From JBFHQE01 sp041592335 (GTDB taxonomy: Bacteria; Pseudomonadota; Gammaproteobacteria; Thiohalobacterales; Thiohalobacteraceae), in NCBI GenBank assembly GCA_041592335.1, contig JBFHQE010000015.1, positions 1 to 60,733 on the forward strand: a DNA stretch of 60,733 nt. The letters run 5' to 3'. Under the pieces are notes generated by a model that searched no databases, was not told the origin of the DNA, and saw only the letters and a list, made by a program, of their open reading frames with translations. Of the stretch, positions 24,139-33,699 are shown piece after piece. The translations under genes were made by a program, and so were the position numbers. How positions within the stretch are numbered: the first letter of the stretch is position 1; each line of letters starts with the position of its first letter.

Positions 24139-24663
24139 ATGAGTGACCCAAAGCCCCCCGGCCATCCGCTCGGCAAATCCTTTATTATCATCGCCTGGAT
24201 TATTGGCCTTGGCCTGCTCACGCTGCTGTTTAACGATCTGCTGCAGAAGCAATACAACCCCAATCAAACAGTCGTCAGCCGTACCGCTCAGGACGGCACC
24301 ACCGAAATCGTGCTGGAACGCAACCGCTTTGGCCATTATGTCACCAACGGCCAGATCAATGGCCAACCCGTTACCTTCATGGTGGACACCGGTGCCACGG
24401 ATGTCGCAATTCCCGAAGCCATCGCCGACCGCCTTGGCCTTGAGCGCGGCCGCACCGTGCTCTACCAGACCGCCAACGGCATGGCACCGGGTTACCAGAC
24501 CGTGCTGGATTCGGTCGCAATCGGTCCACTGCTGCTCACTGACGTGCGCGCCAGCATCAGTCCCGGTTTTGTAGCCGATGAAATTCTACTGGGTATGTCG
24601 GTGCTGAAAAAACTCGAGTTCACACAACGCGGCAATACGCTTATTCTGCGGCCAATTCAGTAA
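24139..24663 (+). CDS. Clan AA retropepsin-like aspartic protease, membrane-anchored
   Basis: The ATG start MSDPKPPGHP gives 174 residues; an upstream TTG would add five. One membrane helix (about 14-33) precedes a single retropepsin-like domain with the catalytic triad Asp83-Thr84-Gly85 in FMVDTGATDVAIP and the second conserved segment ILLGMSVLKKLEF. As a single-lobed protease it should work as a dimer, with the domain in the periplasm. The family is widespread in proteobacteria; its substrate is not known. It is divergent from the DUF1538 operon. Confidence 0.87.
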   Translation: MSDPKPPGHPLGKSFIIIAWIIGLGLLTLLFNDLLQKQYNPNQTVVSRTAQDGTTEIVLERNRFGHYVTNGQINGQPVTFMVDTGATDVAIPEAIADRLGLERGRTVLYQTANGMAPGYQTVLDSVAIGPLLLTDVRASISPGFVADEILLGMSVLKKLEFTQRGNTLILRPIQ

Positions 24664-24685
24664 AAATAATCAGGGAGTCTGTTGC

Positions 24686-26032
24686 ATGGAACAAATCAAA
24701 ACACTCATCAGTGATTTGAACGGCATTGTCTGGGGACCCTTCATGCTGTTCCTCATTCTGGGCACCGGGCTGTTCCTGATGGCCGGACTCAAACTGATGC
24801 CGCTGCGCAAGCTGGGCTATGGCTTTGCCATGCTCTGGCAGGGGCGCAAGGGTCGTGGCGAAGGCGACATCAGCCCCTTCAATGCGCTGATGACCTCGCT
24901 CTCGGCCACTATCGGCACCGGCAACATCGCGGGCGTCGCCACCGCGATTTTCCTTGGTGGCCCGGGCGCGTTGTTCTGGATGTGGTGCACCGCGCTGGTC
25001 GGCATGGCCACCAAGTACGCCGAGGCGGTACTGGCCGTGCAGTATCGCGAAACCGATGAGCAGGGCAATCACATTGGCGGCCCCATGTTTTACATTCGCA
25101 ACGGCCTGGGCCGTCACTGGGCCTGGCTGGGCACAGCCTTCGCCATTTTCGGCATGCTGGCCGGTTTCGGCATCGGCAACACGGTTCAGGCAAATTCGGT
25201 CGCGGATGCCATGCAATCCAGTTTCGGCCTGGCGCCCGCGATCACCGGCGGCGTCATGGCGGTGCTGGCGGCGCTGGTGCTGATCGGCGGCATTCGCCGT
25301 ATCGCCACCGTGGCGGGCAAGCTGGTGCCTTTCATGGCGATCAGTTACGTCGGCGCGGGCCTGGTTGTGTTGATCATGAATGCGGGCGCAATCCCGGCTG
25401 CGCTGGACCTCATCTTTACCCATGCCTTTAGCCCGATTGCGGCCACCGGTGGCTTTGCCGGTGCCGCCGTGTGGGCGGCCATTCGCTTTGGCGTGGCGCG
25501 CGGCATTTTCTCCAACGAAGCCGGACTTGGTTCCGCGCCCATCGCCCACGCGGCCGCCAAAACCGACAACCCGGTCCGTCAGGGCACGGTGGCCATGCTC
25601 GGCACCTTCATCGACACCATTATCATCTGCTCCATCACCGGCCTGGTGATCGTGGTTTCCGGCGCCTGGACCGAGGGCATCAACGGTGCATCGCTCACCT
25701 CGGCGGCATTCGAATCGGCGTTACCCGGCTCGGGCAGTTACATTGTCAGCCTGGGCCTGATGTTGTTTGCTTTCACCACCCTGCTCGGCTGGAGTTTCTA
25801 TGGCGAAAAATGCGCCGAGTACCTGTTCGGCATCAAGGCCATCATGCCGTTCCGCCTGCTCTGGGTGGCCGTGATCCCGGTCGGCGCCCTGGCGCAGGAT
25901 CACCTCGCCTTTGTCTGGCTGGTCGCGGATACACTGAACGCCCTAATGGCCCTGCCCAACCTGATCGCGCTGCTGTTACTGAGCCCGGTCGTGTTCCGTC
26001 TTTCCCGCGACTATTTCGCCAAATCGGTATAA
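24686..26032 (+). CDS. Sodium:alanine/glycine symporter (AGCS family)
   Basis: The 448-residue inner-membrane transporter has the AGCS signature near the N-terminus (NALMTSLSATIGTGNIAGVA) and about 11 helices. The segment GVARGIFSNEAGLGSAPIAH is also family-typical. It imports alanine or glycine with Na+. It follows the aspartic protease after 22 bases and precedes an FKBP gene by about 30, so an operon is possible. Confidence 0.92.
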   Translation: MEQIKTLISDLNGIVWGPFMLFLILGTGLFLMAGLKLMPLRKLGYGFAMLWQGRKGRGEGDISPFNALMTSLSATIGTGNIAGVATAIFLGGPGALFWMWCTALVGMATKYAEAVLAVQYRETDEQGNHIGGPMFYIRNGLGRHWAWLGTAFAIFGMLAGFGIGNTVQANSVADAMQSSFGLAPAITGGVMAVLAALVLIGGIRRIATVAGKLVPFMAISYVGAGLVVLIMNAGAIPAALDLIFTHAFSPIAATGGFAGAAVWAAIRFGVARGIFSNEAGLGSAPIAHAAAKTDNPVRQGTVAMLGTFIDTIIICSITGLVIVVSGAWTEGINGASLTSAAFESALPGSGSYIVSLGLMLFAFTTLLGWSFYGEKCAEYLFGIKAIMPFRLLWVAVIPVGALAQDHLAFVWLVADTLNALMALPNLIALLLLSPVVFRLSRDYFAKSV

Positions 26033-26065
26033 TGCCCGTCTTTGCAATCGGCTCAGGAGCAACTC

Positions 26066-26398
26066 ATGTCTGGATTAGAAATTGAAGATTTGACGATTGG
26101 CGATGGCGCCGAGGTCACCGGCCAGGGGCAGACCGTGGTGGTGCATTACACCGGCTGGCTGGAAGATGGTAGCAAGTTCGACTCCAGCCTGGATCGCAAC
26201 GATCCGTTCAGCTTCCCGGTCGCCTGCAGCTACGTTATCAAGGGCTGGGACCAGGGCGTGATCGGCATGAAGGTCGGCGGTAAGCGCAAGCTGACCATCC
26301 CGCCGGAGCTGGCCTATGGCTCGCGCGGTGCCGGTGGCGTAATCCCGCCGGACGCCACGCTCACGTTCGAAATCGAACTGCTCGACATCACAGCCTGA
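26066..26398 (+). CDS. FKBP-type peptidyl-prolyl isomerase
   Basis: CAGGAG before the ATG supports this 110-residue reading (MSGLEIEDLTIGDG). It is a single cytoplasmic FKBP domain with VVVHYTGWLEDGSKFDSS, VIKGWDQGVIGMKVGGKR and the closing AYGSRGAGGVIPPDATLTFE. It speeds prolyl isomerisation during folding. nadC starts five bases after its stop codon. Confidence 0.94.
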   Translation: MSGLEIEDLTIGDGAEVTGQGQTVVVHYTGWLEDGSKFDSSLDRNDPFSFPVACSYVIKGWDQGVIGMKVGGKRKLTIPPELAYGSRGAGGVIPPDATLTFEIELLDITA

Positions 26399-26403
26399 AC
26401 CCC

Positions 26404-27240
26404 ATGCAACTCGAAACCCGCGATCAGCAGATCCAGCATCTGGTTCAGCGTGCCCTGGAAGAGGACCTCGGCCCCGGCGATATCACCGCCAGCCTGATCC
26501 CCGAGGATGCGCTCGGCAGGGCCCAGGTAATATGCCGCGAAGCGGCGGTGCTCTGTGGCTGCGCCTGGTTCGATGCCGTGTTTGAACGGCTGGATGAGCG
26601 GATCACGATTCAATGGCTGGCCAGGGAAGGCGACCGCATCCAGCCCGACCAGACCCTGTGCAAGATTCGCGGCCCGGCCCGTGCGTTGCTGAGCGGCGAG
26701 CGGACTGCCCTGAACCTGCTGCAAACCCTGTCCGCAACGGCCACCCGGGCGCGCCGCTATGCCGATGCCGTGGGTGATCTGCCGGTGCGGTTACTGGATA
26801 CCCGCAAGACCCTGCCGGGCCTGCGTTTTGCCCAGAAACACGCGGTCCAGGTTGGCGGCTGCCATAATCACCGAATCGGCCTCTACGATGGCATCCTGAT
26901 CAAGGAAAATCACATCGCCGCCGCGGGCTCCATCACCCAGGCCGTAAGTCAGGCACGCAGGCTGGGGCACGACCTGCAGATCGAGGTGGAAGTCGAGAAT
27001 CTGGACGAGCTGCGGGAAGCCCTGAACGCCGGGGCGGACATCCTGCTGCTGGATAATTTCACCCCATCCCAGCTAAAACAGGCTGTTGACATCAACCGTG
27101 GACAGGCCAAACTGGAGGCTTCTGGCGGTATCACACTGGACAATATCGCCGAAATTGCCGCCACTGGCGTGGATTTCATCTCTATCGGGGCCTTGACCAA
27201 GGATGTGCAAGCGATCGATCTTTCCATGCGCTTCATCTAA
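26404..27240 (+). CDS. nadC: Nicotinate-nucleotide pyrophosphorylase (carboxylating)
   Basis: The 278-residue quinolinate phosphoribosyltransferase makes nicotinate mononucleotide from quinolinate and PRPP in de novo NAD synthesis. It carries EEDLGPGDITASLIP at the N-terminus, the LLDTRKTLPGLRFAQKHAV active-site segment, GGCHNHRIGLYDGILIKENH, and the phosphate-binding EASGGITLDNI. Its length is typical. Confidence 0.96.
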   Translation: MQLETRDQQIQHLVQRALEEDLGPGDITASLIPEDALGRAQVICREAAVLCGCAWFDAVFERLDERITIQWLAREGDRIQPDQTLCKIRGPARALLSGERTALNLLQTLSATATRARRYADAVGDLPVRLLDTRKTLPGLRFAQKHAVQVGGCHNHRIGLYDGILIKENHIAAAGSITQAVSQARRLGHDLQIEVEVENLDELREALNAGADILLLDNFTPSQLKQAVDINRGQAKLEASGGITLDNIAEIAATGVDFISIGALTKDVQAIDLSMRFI

Positions 27241-27257
27241 TTTTCAAGAACTTACAC

Positions 27258-27284
27258 TAAAGTTTCCCGGTCTCAAACCGATCT
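27258..27284 (+). promoter_or_regulatory. Sigma-28 (FliA)-type promoter
   Basis: TAAAGTTT, 11 bases, then ACCGATCT matches TAAAGTTT-n11-GCCGATAA (8/8 at -35; CCGAT conserved at -10). It lies between nadC and the HDOD gene, 35 bases before that start codon, placing the HDOD-GGDEF pair in the flagellar regulon. Confidence 0.7.
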
Positions 27285-27319
27285 ACAGGATTAGATGATT
27301 CAGCGGGTCGACCTTTTCC

Positions 27320-28198
27320 ATGATTGATAGCACCGACACACAGAGTTTCGCGCAATTGCAGAACATTCTGCACCTGCCGCCGTTGCCGGCAATCGCCACC
27401 CAGTTGCTGCAGGAAATCAATCAGCCCGAGACGGATATCGACAAGCTGGCGGGCATGATCGAGCAGGACCCGGGGCTTGCCGCACGCATTATCGGTATCG
27501 CCAACTCCGCCTATTTCGCGCGCCAGCACGAAGTGTGCTCGGTGCGCGACGCCATTGTGCGCGTACTCGGTCTTAACATCGTGCGCGGCCTCGCCATCGG
27601 CATCGCGCTCAGTAAACCCTTCACGCTCGACGCCTGCCCCAACTTCGACCTGGAGCGTTACTGGTACCGCGCCTTCATGACCGGCACCCTGGCCGCGCAG
27701 GTCGGTAAAAACGCCAAGCTTTCGCCCGAACAACAGGACTGCTGTTTTCTTGCCGGCCTGTTGCACAATCTCGGACAGATCGTGCTGGTGCATGCCTTTC
27801 CCAGCCGCATGAATGATATTTTCGAAGAATGGCAGACTAACCCGGAACGTCCCCTGCTGGACCTGGAACGGGAGCAGCTGGCGGTGGATGAAATTGGCGC
27901 CGGGCGCCTGATCAGCCGGAACTGGCACCTGCCGCATTGCGTGGCCGATGTCATTCGCTGTCGCCATCATGTCGAAGACTGCGCCGGTAACCGTCCACTG
28001 GTCGAATGGGTCAGCTACTGCAGTAGCTTCGCCACCTTGCTGTTTGACGACCCAGAAGCCGAAATTCCCCCGCAGACAGGCGCAGGCAACGCCTTCAGCC
28101 AGCTGCAGAATGATTTGTTCACTGAATACATGAACGCCGTGCGCCAGTTGGATGACCAGGTGCGCGCGCTCGCCAATGGCTTAATGCAATCAAGTTAA
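27320..28198 (+). CDS. HDOD-domain signalling protein
   Basis: A 292-residue protein made almost entirely of an HDOD domain, with LPPLPAIATQLLQEINQPETD at its start and MIEQDPGLAARIIGIANSAYF, the family's hallmark helix. A degenerate LLHNLG stands where HD enzymes have LLHDIG, as is normal for catalytically silent HDOD proteins. It is translated just ahead of a diguanylate cyclase (8-base gap) and probably transmits signals in c-di-GMP or motility control. A sigma-28-type promoter precedes it. Confidence 0.9.
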   Translation: MIDSTDTQSFAQLQNILHLPPLPAIATQLLQEINQPETDIDKLAGMIEQDPGLAARIIGIANSAYFARQHEVCSVRDAIVRVLGLNIVRGLAIGIALSKPFTLDACPNFDLERYWYRAFMTGTLAAQVGKNAKLSPEQQDCCFLAGLLHNLGQIVLVHAFPSRMNDIFEEWQTNPERPLLDLEREQLAVDEIGAGRLISRNWHLPHCVADVIRCRHHVEDCAGNRPLVEWVSYCSSFATLLFDDPEAEIPPQTGAGNAFSQLQNDLFTEYMNAVRQLDDQVRALANGLMQSS

Positions 28199-28206
28199 TA
28201 CCGCTC

Positions 28207-29379
28207 ATGGACAACAGCCGCTTCGCCGAAACCTATCAGCTGCTCAACCAGCGCTTCATGAAGCTGGTTGGCGACCTGTCATCGTTGCGTGAACTCTCCA
28301 CGGTCGATATGCAGGTCAATACGGAACAGGACCTGCTGGCCAGCAGCCTGCGTATTCTGCTCGAGAACAACGATTACCAGCGCTGCTCGGTGTTTCTACT
28401 CAGAGACGACAGACTGGAATGCGCCACCGGCGTTGACTGGCCCGACCTGCTGCAACCCGACCGTGGCCAGGTGTACCACCCACGGCAATTCCGCATCGGC
28501 GAAGGCATCATGGGCCTTGCCGCCGAAACCGGAAACCTGCAGCACATACATGATTGCGGCAGCGAACCGCGCTTTGCACCGCATGCCAGCAATGACTTTT
28601 CCGGCGACCTGATCTGCGTACCCATCATCAACAGCGGCCGCACCCTGGGCGTGGTCAATGTGTCGCATTCAAGGGCCAACACCTATAACCAGCATCATGA
28701 ACACCTGCTGGAAATTTTTGCCAACTTTCTCGGCCAGGTGCTGACCAACTGGCGCTATGCCAACAGCATGGAAAAGGAAATCCGGCAACGCACCCGCGAG
28801 CTGGAAAACGCCCTGCATGAAGCCCAGGAACTCAAGCGGCGCTACAAACACCTCGCCATCGTGGATGAACTGACCGCGCTCAACAACAGGCGCTTCTTCT
28901 TCCCCGAGGCACAGGCTTCACTGGCCAATGCCGTGCGTCACCGCCATGATTTTTCCATCATGATGATCGACCTCGATCACTTCAAAAAGATTAACGACCT
29001 GCATGGCCACGCCGTCGGCGACAAGGTATTGCAGGTAACCGCCGCGCTGCTGAAGGGTCAGACCCGCGAGGGCGATATCCTGGCACGCTTCGGTGGCGAA
29101 GAGTTTGTCATGGCACTGCCCAGCACCGACTGGGATGGCACGCTGATATTGGCGGATCGTATTCTGGAAACACTGCGCGGCATCAGTTTCAGCAGCGGCA
29201 AAGAGGAAGTGCATGTCACCGCCTCGATCGGCATCAGCAGCCTCAACGGCAATGAATCCCCCGACCAGCCCGACCTGCTCGAAACGCTACTGCGCCAGGC
29301 CGACCAGGCGCTCTATTTCGGCAAGGCCCATGGCCGCAACCAAAGCTGCCAGTACCGCGACATCAAGTTCACCAACTGA
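28207..29379 (+). CDS. GAF-GGDEF diguanylate cyclase
   Basis: The 390-residue protein has a GAF sensor domain (about 30-185), a coiled-coil linker (EKEIRQRTRELENALHEAQE), and a GGDEF domain with an intact active site GGEEF at 296-300. The inhibitory I-site REGD (287-290) lies the canonical five residues upstream. It should make c-di-GMP with product feedback. No membrane segment is seen, so the GAF domain senses a cytoplasmic ligand. It is co-transcribed with the HDOD gene. Confidence 0.93.
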   Translation: MDNSRFAETYQLLNQRFMKLVGDLSSLRELSTVDMQVNTEQDLLASSLRILLENNDYQRCSVFLLRDDRLECATGVDWPDLLQPDRGQVYHPRQFRIGEGIMGLAAETGNLQHIHDCGSEPRFAPHASNDFSGDLICVPIINSGRTLGVVNVSHSRANTYNQHHEHLLEIFANFLGQVLTNWRYANSMEKEIRQRTRELENALHEAQELKRRYKHLAIVDELTALNNRRFFFPEAQASLANAVRHRHDFSIMMIDLDHFKKINDLHGHAVGDKVLQVTAALLKGQTREGDILARFGGEEFVMALPSTDWDGTLILADRILETLRGISFSSGKEEVHVTASIGISSLNGNESPDQPDLLETLLRQADQALYFGKAHGRNQSCQYRDIKFTN

Positions 29380-29531
29380 CCCATTACCTCTTGAAAACTA
29401 AAGCGGGCACAACAAAAATCCGCCTTCAGATCACTGACCGACAAAAAACCATCATTCAGCATCGATGATAAATATTAGATTTTGCTTATTAGTGATATGT
29501 TTTTATTTATGAAAGAATCGGCTGTGAATGT

Positions 29532-29564
29532 GCGGCAATAATAAATGAAGCCGCAAGAATAAAT
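29532..29564 (+). repeat. Direct repeats in the VPLPA-CTERM leader
   Basis: GCGGCAATAATAAAT (29532-29546) and GCCGCAAGAATAAAT (29550-29564) repeat with an 18-base period and two mismatches. TGCGGC/GCCGCA also forms an inverted repeat. The element lies just ahead of the ribosome site CGGAGGA and could bind a regulator or fold in the leader RNA. Confidence 0.5.
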
Positions 29565-29584
29565 ACAATCTCGGAGGAAATACC

Positions 29585-30355
29585 ATGAATAACGCAACCA
29601 GAAAATCTATTGCATTACTACCATTATTGGCTTTGTTAGCAGCCACCTCTGCATCCGCAACGGTATTTGAATTCAGCTTCACTGGCCAATACACATTACT
29701 TGATAGTAGTGGCAACTACATGGATCAAAAAGGTATTAGCTCAACTCTCACATATGATGACAGCACGGGTGCTGGTTTTTCTGCGGGAATGACTATTGCC
29801 GAATTCGACACTTTTGGTAACACCGCAACCATTCACAGCATTACTTTGCAACACCTTGAAGGAACAAACTTTGTTATTGGAAACATGTTTGGAGACTGGG
29901 GTGGGAATGATAACGTCCCCATTTCAATGGTATGGGATGCCACAGGTCTCTTTAATGCAATTGATTACGGCCTCCAGGTCGGCGATACAATCAGCGGCAC
30001 TAACCTGATTCGTGGCGGTTCAGTTATCTATGATGTCAACAGCGCTTTACCCGCATCTGATGGCACATATAATCCAACCACCAGTCTTTATCTTTCTCAA
30101 GGGCCTGCGCCATTGGCAGTTACAACCTGGAATACCACTGCTGATGGTACAGGACTGGGTATCGATGATGGTATTGCTGGGTCACCAATGCTAACCAACC
30201 CCTTCCCCGGCTTAAATGTTAATTTCGATATTGGCAGTGGTAATAGCCTGCATGTAACGGCTGTTAGTGCCGTGCCAATTCCGGCAGCAGCGTGGTTGTT
30301 TGGCAGTGGTTTATTAGGGTTGATTGGAGTCGCTCGCCGAAATAAAGCAGCCTAA
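29585..30355 (+). CDS. Secreted VPLPA-CTERM (exosortase-sorted) protein
   Basis: A 256-residue exported protein with a signal peptide (about 1-25, ending SASA). Its C-terminal tripartite tail has the VPIPAAAWLFGSGLLGLIG motif and helix followed by basic ARRNK, the form recognised by exosortase. The body is Gly/Asn/Thr-rich, beta-type and without Cys; the function is unknown. Such proteins usually go to extracellular matrix or the cell surface. The gene and its 200-base leader are AT-richer than neighbours, a sign of different origin. No exosortase gene is in the window. Confidence 0.85.
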   Translation: MNNATRKSIALLPLLALLAATSASATVFEFSFTGQYTLLDSSGNYMDQKGISSTLTYDDSTGAGFSAGMTIAEFDTFGNTATIHSITLQHLEGTNFVIGNMFGDWGGNDNVPISMVWDATGLFNAIDYGLQVGDTISGTNLIRGGSVIYDVNSALPASDGTYNPTTSLYLSQGPAPLAVTTWNTTADGTGLGIDDGIAGSPMLTNPFPGLNVNFDIGSGNSLHVTAVSAVPIPAAAWLFGSGLLGLIGVARRNKAA

Positions 30356-30381
30356 TTCCATCACGTCACAGCATTCAATAG

Positions 30382-30407
30382 CGGCTCCTTCGGGAGCCGT
30401 TTTGTTT
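30382..30407 (+). terminator. Terminator after the VPLPA-CTERM gene
   Basis: The 7-bp stem CGGCTCC / GGAGCCG with a TTCG tetraloop is followed by TTTTGTTT, 27 bases after the stop codon. Confidence 0.88.
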
Positions 30408-30480
30408 GAGCCTGAACAGTCGCCATTGACAAATTGATAACATCAATAAAACCCAGAACATATCTGATGCCAACCAGGCA

Positions 30481-33400
30481 TCAACCCTGATACCGCTTCC
30501 GCATTAACGCGTAATACATCACTGGTATCACGACCAGCGTCAACACGGTAGACACCAGCAAACCAAAAATCAGCGCAATTGCCAGTCCACGGAAAATCGG
30601 GTCATCCAGAATAAACAGCGCGCCAAGCACTGCCGCCAGTCCGGTCAGGATGATCGGCTTGGCACGTATCGCACCGGCCCGCACCACCGCTTTTTCAAAC
30701 GCCACGCCTCGCGCCAGCTCCTCGTTGATGAAATCCACCAGCAGAATAGAGTTGCGCACAATGATCCCGGCCAGCGCAATCATGCCAATCATTGAGGTCG
30801 CGGTGAACTGCGCACCCAGTAATGCATGCCCCGGCATGACACCGATAACGGTCAGTGGAATCGGCGCCATGATCACCAGCGGCACCAGATAGGAACGGAA
30901 CTGCGCCACCACCAGCAGGTAGATCAGGATCAACCCTACCGAATAGGCGATCCCCATGTCGCGGAAGGTTTCATAAGTTATCTGCCATTCACCATCCCAT
31001 TTAAGACTGTAGCGATAGGGGTTGTCCGGTGGCTCGATTAAATGCTGCGCAATCGGTTCGCCATTCACCTGCACCTTATCCGACAACGCGGTATGCAACG
31101 CCGCCATCCCGTATAACGGACTATCCAGCTTGCCTGCCATATCCGCCGTCACAAACACCACCGGCAACAGGTCCTTGTGATAGATCGCGTGTTCGATTGT
31201 CGATGGGGTAATGGTCACAACCTCCGACAACGGCACCTGCGTTTGACGTGAGCTGCGCACGGTCATCGCAAGAATGTTATCGACATCGGACTTGTCCGCC
31301 GCAGGCAATTCCAGCCGCACCGGCACCGCGTACTTGGCATTATCCGTATGCAGGTAGGTAACATCCTCGCCCTGTAATAGCGTTGCAAACGCATTCAATA
31401 CCTGCGCCTGGTCCACTCCCAGCAACGCCGCCCGTTCTCGATCAAGACTCACTATCAAGCGTGGCGCGGGCGCTTCAATACTGTCGTCGACATCGACGAT
31501 ATCCGCCGTCTCGCCGAACACCGCGCGGACCTGTCGCGCCACCTCGATCTGCCCGGCGTAATTAAGGCCGTATATTTCCGCAACCAGCGGCGACAGCACC
31601 GGCGGACCGGGCGGCACTTCCACCACCTTCACCACCGCGCCATAAGGTTTTGCGATCTCGACCAGGGGATTGCGCACTGCCAGCGCGATTTCATGACTCT
31701 TGCGCGCGCGTTCATGCTTGTCGACCAGGTTGACCTGAATGTCACCGACATGCGCCTCGGAACGCAGGTAATACTGTCGCACCAGGCCGTTGAAATTAAT
31801 CGGCGCGGCGGTACCAGCATAGATTTGATAATCGGTCACTTCCGGCACGGTAGCTATGTATGAAGCCAGATCACTCAATACCCGGTTGGTCTGCTCCAGC
31901 GGCGTGCCTTCCGGCATATCGACCACTACCTGAAACTCGGACTTGTTATCGAATGGCAGCATCTTCAACACCACCCACTGCACCGCCGTCATCCCGACCG
32001 ACACCACAATCAAGGCCACGATCGCCAGCAGCATCAGGTAACGCGCGCGCCTGCCCTGATCGCCTCTCAGGAAAGGTTGCAACAGCCGCTGGAAAAAGTT
32101 TTCCAGCTTGCTGGTGTCGGATTCGGATGCGTGACCCGTCCCATGATCTGTGGGCAGCAGCACATTGGACATCCAGGGTGTTACCACCAGCGCCACCGCC
32201 AGGGAAATCAACATCCCCAGGCTGGCGTTAATCGGGATCGGACTCATGTACGGCCCCATCAGCCCGGTCACAAAGGCCATGGGCAACAGGGCCGCAATCA
32301 CCGTAAAGGTGGCCAGTATGGTGGGACCACCCACTTCATCGACCGCATAGGGAATGGCTTCCAGCAGTTTGCGTTTGCCGATCTGCATATGCCGATGAAT
32401 GTTTTCCACCACGACCACGGCATCGTCCACCAGGATACCGATGGAAAAAATCAGGGCGAACAACGATACGCGGTTCAGGGTGAATCCCCAGGCCCAGGAA
32501 GCGAACAGGGTAATGGCCAAGGTGATGATCACCGCCGCGCCAACAATGATTGCTTCGCGCCAGCCCAGGCTCAGCACGACCAGGATGACAACGGACGCGG
32601 TAGCGAAGATCAGTTTCTTGATCAGGGTCTGCGCCTTCTGATCGGCGGTCACACCGTAATTACGTGTCACGCTGGCATGCACGCCTTCCGGGATAAAGAT
32701 ACCTTCAAGCTCGGAAAGACGTTCGATGACCTGGTCCGCGATCTTGACGGCATTGGTGCCAGGCTGCTTGGCAATCGCCAGCGTTACCGCGGGTTGGGTA
32801 CCGAGCGCAGTCGCATCCGCACTCGCCGGTCCCCGACCAAACCAGACATATTGCTCAGCCTGATCCGGCCCCTGCCTGATCTCGGCCACATCGCGCAGGT
32901 ACACGGGCTGCCCCTCGTGCAGACCCACAACCAGCTCGGCGACATCGTCCGCGCTACGGAACAATTCCCCAACCTTGACCGACACCGACTGGTTATTCGC
33001 CACAATGGCATCCATGTCACCCGACTGATTGGCGCGCTGCAAACTGTAACGTAAATCATCGAGGGACAGGCGGTAACTGTTCAGCCGCTGCGGATCGAGC
33101 AGGACATGCACCACCGGGTCGGGCCCGCCCAGCGTATAGATGTCGCGCGTACCGGGAATGCGTTTTAACTCCGCCTCCAGCGCATGCGCCACCGCGCGTA
33201 ATTCGGCCGCGCCACGCGTGTCATCTTCCGTCCAGAGCGTTACGGCAACGATCGGTACATCGTCGATACCTTTTGGCTTGACCAGCGGCTGCCCCACACC
33301 CAGTCCGGGCGGCAACCAGTCCTGGTTGGAATAGATGGCGTTATACAGGCGCACAATGGCCGCCGTGCGATCTTCACCCACCGCGAACTCAACCGTGAGC

Positions 33401-33690
33401 ACTGCCATACCGGGGCGCGAAACGGAATACAGATGTTTAACACCTTCAATCTCGGACAAAGTCTGCTCGGCGGAAGTTGTCACCAGGTGTTCCACTTCAC
33501 GCGCGCTGGCGCCGGGATAGGGAATAAACACATTCGCGAATGTGACGTCGATCTGCGGCTCTTCTTCGCGCGGCGTCACCAATACCGCAAACAGACCAAG
33601 CAACAGGCCGATCAACGCCAGCAAGGGCGTGATTTCTGTCTGCAGAAATTGTTTGGCAATACCGCCGGAAAAGCCGAGCCGTTCAGACAT
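30481..33690 (-). CDS. RND efflux pump permease (AcrB-like)
   Basis: The 1069-residue inner-membrane permease has the 12-helix RND layout: helix 1 near 22-38, two large periplasmic loops, and the proton-relay helix GILVDDAVVVVENIHRHM with two adjacent aspartates. The N-terminal REEEPQIDVTFANVFIPYPG and EVEHLVTTSAEQTL segments are typical of the hydrophobe/amphiphile-efflux branch. It follows its adaptor by 9 bases. No outer-membrane channel gene is nearby, so it would use a TolC-type protein encoded elsewhere. Substrate unknown. Confidence 0.93.
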   Translation of the reverse strand: MSERLGFSGGIAKQFLQTEITPLLALIGLLLGLFAVLVTPREEEPQIDVTFANVFIPYPGASAREVEHLVTTSAEQTLSEIEGVKHLYSVSRPGMAVLTVEFAVGEDRTAAIVRLYNAIYSNQDWLPPGLGVGQPLVKPKGIDDVPIVAVTLWTEDDTRGAAELRAVAHALEAELKRIPGTRDIYTLGGPDPVVHVLLDPQRLNSYRLSLDDLRYSLQRANQSGDMDAIVANNQSVSVKVGELFRSADDVAELVVGLHEGQPVYLRDVAEIRQGPDQAEQYVWFGRGPASADATALGTQPAVTLAIAKQPGTNAVKIADQVIERLSELEGIFIPEGVHASVTRNYGVTADQKAQTLIKKLIFATASVVILVVLSLGWREAIIVGAAVIITLAITLFASWAWGFTLNRVSLFALIFSIGILVDDAVVVVENIHRHMQIGKRKLLEAIPYAVDEVGGPTILATFTVIAALLPMAFVTGLMGPYMSPIPINASLGMLISLAVALVVTPWMSNVLLPTDHGTGHASESDTSKLENFFQRLLQPFLRGDQGRRARYLMLLAIVALIVVSVGMTAVQWVVLKMLPFDNKSEFQVVVDMPEGTPLEQTNRVLSDLASYIATVPEVTDYQIYAGTAAPINFNGLVRQYYLRSEAHVGDIQVNLVDKHERARKSHEIALAVRNPLVEIAKPYGAVVKVVEVPPGPPVLSPLVAEIYGLNYAGQIEVARQVRAVFGETADIVDVDDSIEAPAPRLIVSLDRERAALLGVDQAQVLNAFATLLQGEDVTYLHTDNAKYAVPVRLELPAADKSDVDNILAMTVRSSRQTQVPLSEVVTITPSTIEHAIYHKDLLPVVFVTADMAGKLDSPLYGMAALHTALSDKVQVNGEPIAQHLIEPPDNPYRYSLKWDGEWQITYETFRDMGIAYSVGLILIYLLVVAQFRSYLVPLVIMAPIPLTVIGVMPGHALLGAQFTATSMIGMIALAGIIVRNSILLVDFINEELARGVAFEKAVVRAGAIRAKPIILTGLAAVLGALFILDDPIFRGLAIALIFGLLVSTVLTLVVIPVMYYALMRKRYQG

Positions 33691-33699
33691 ACAAGCCCC

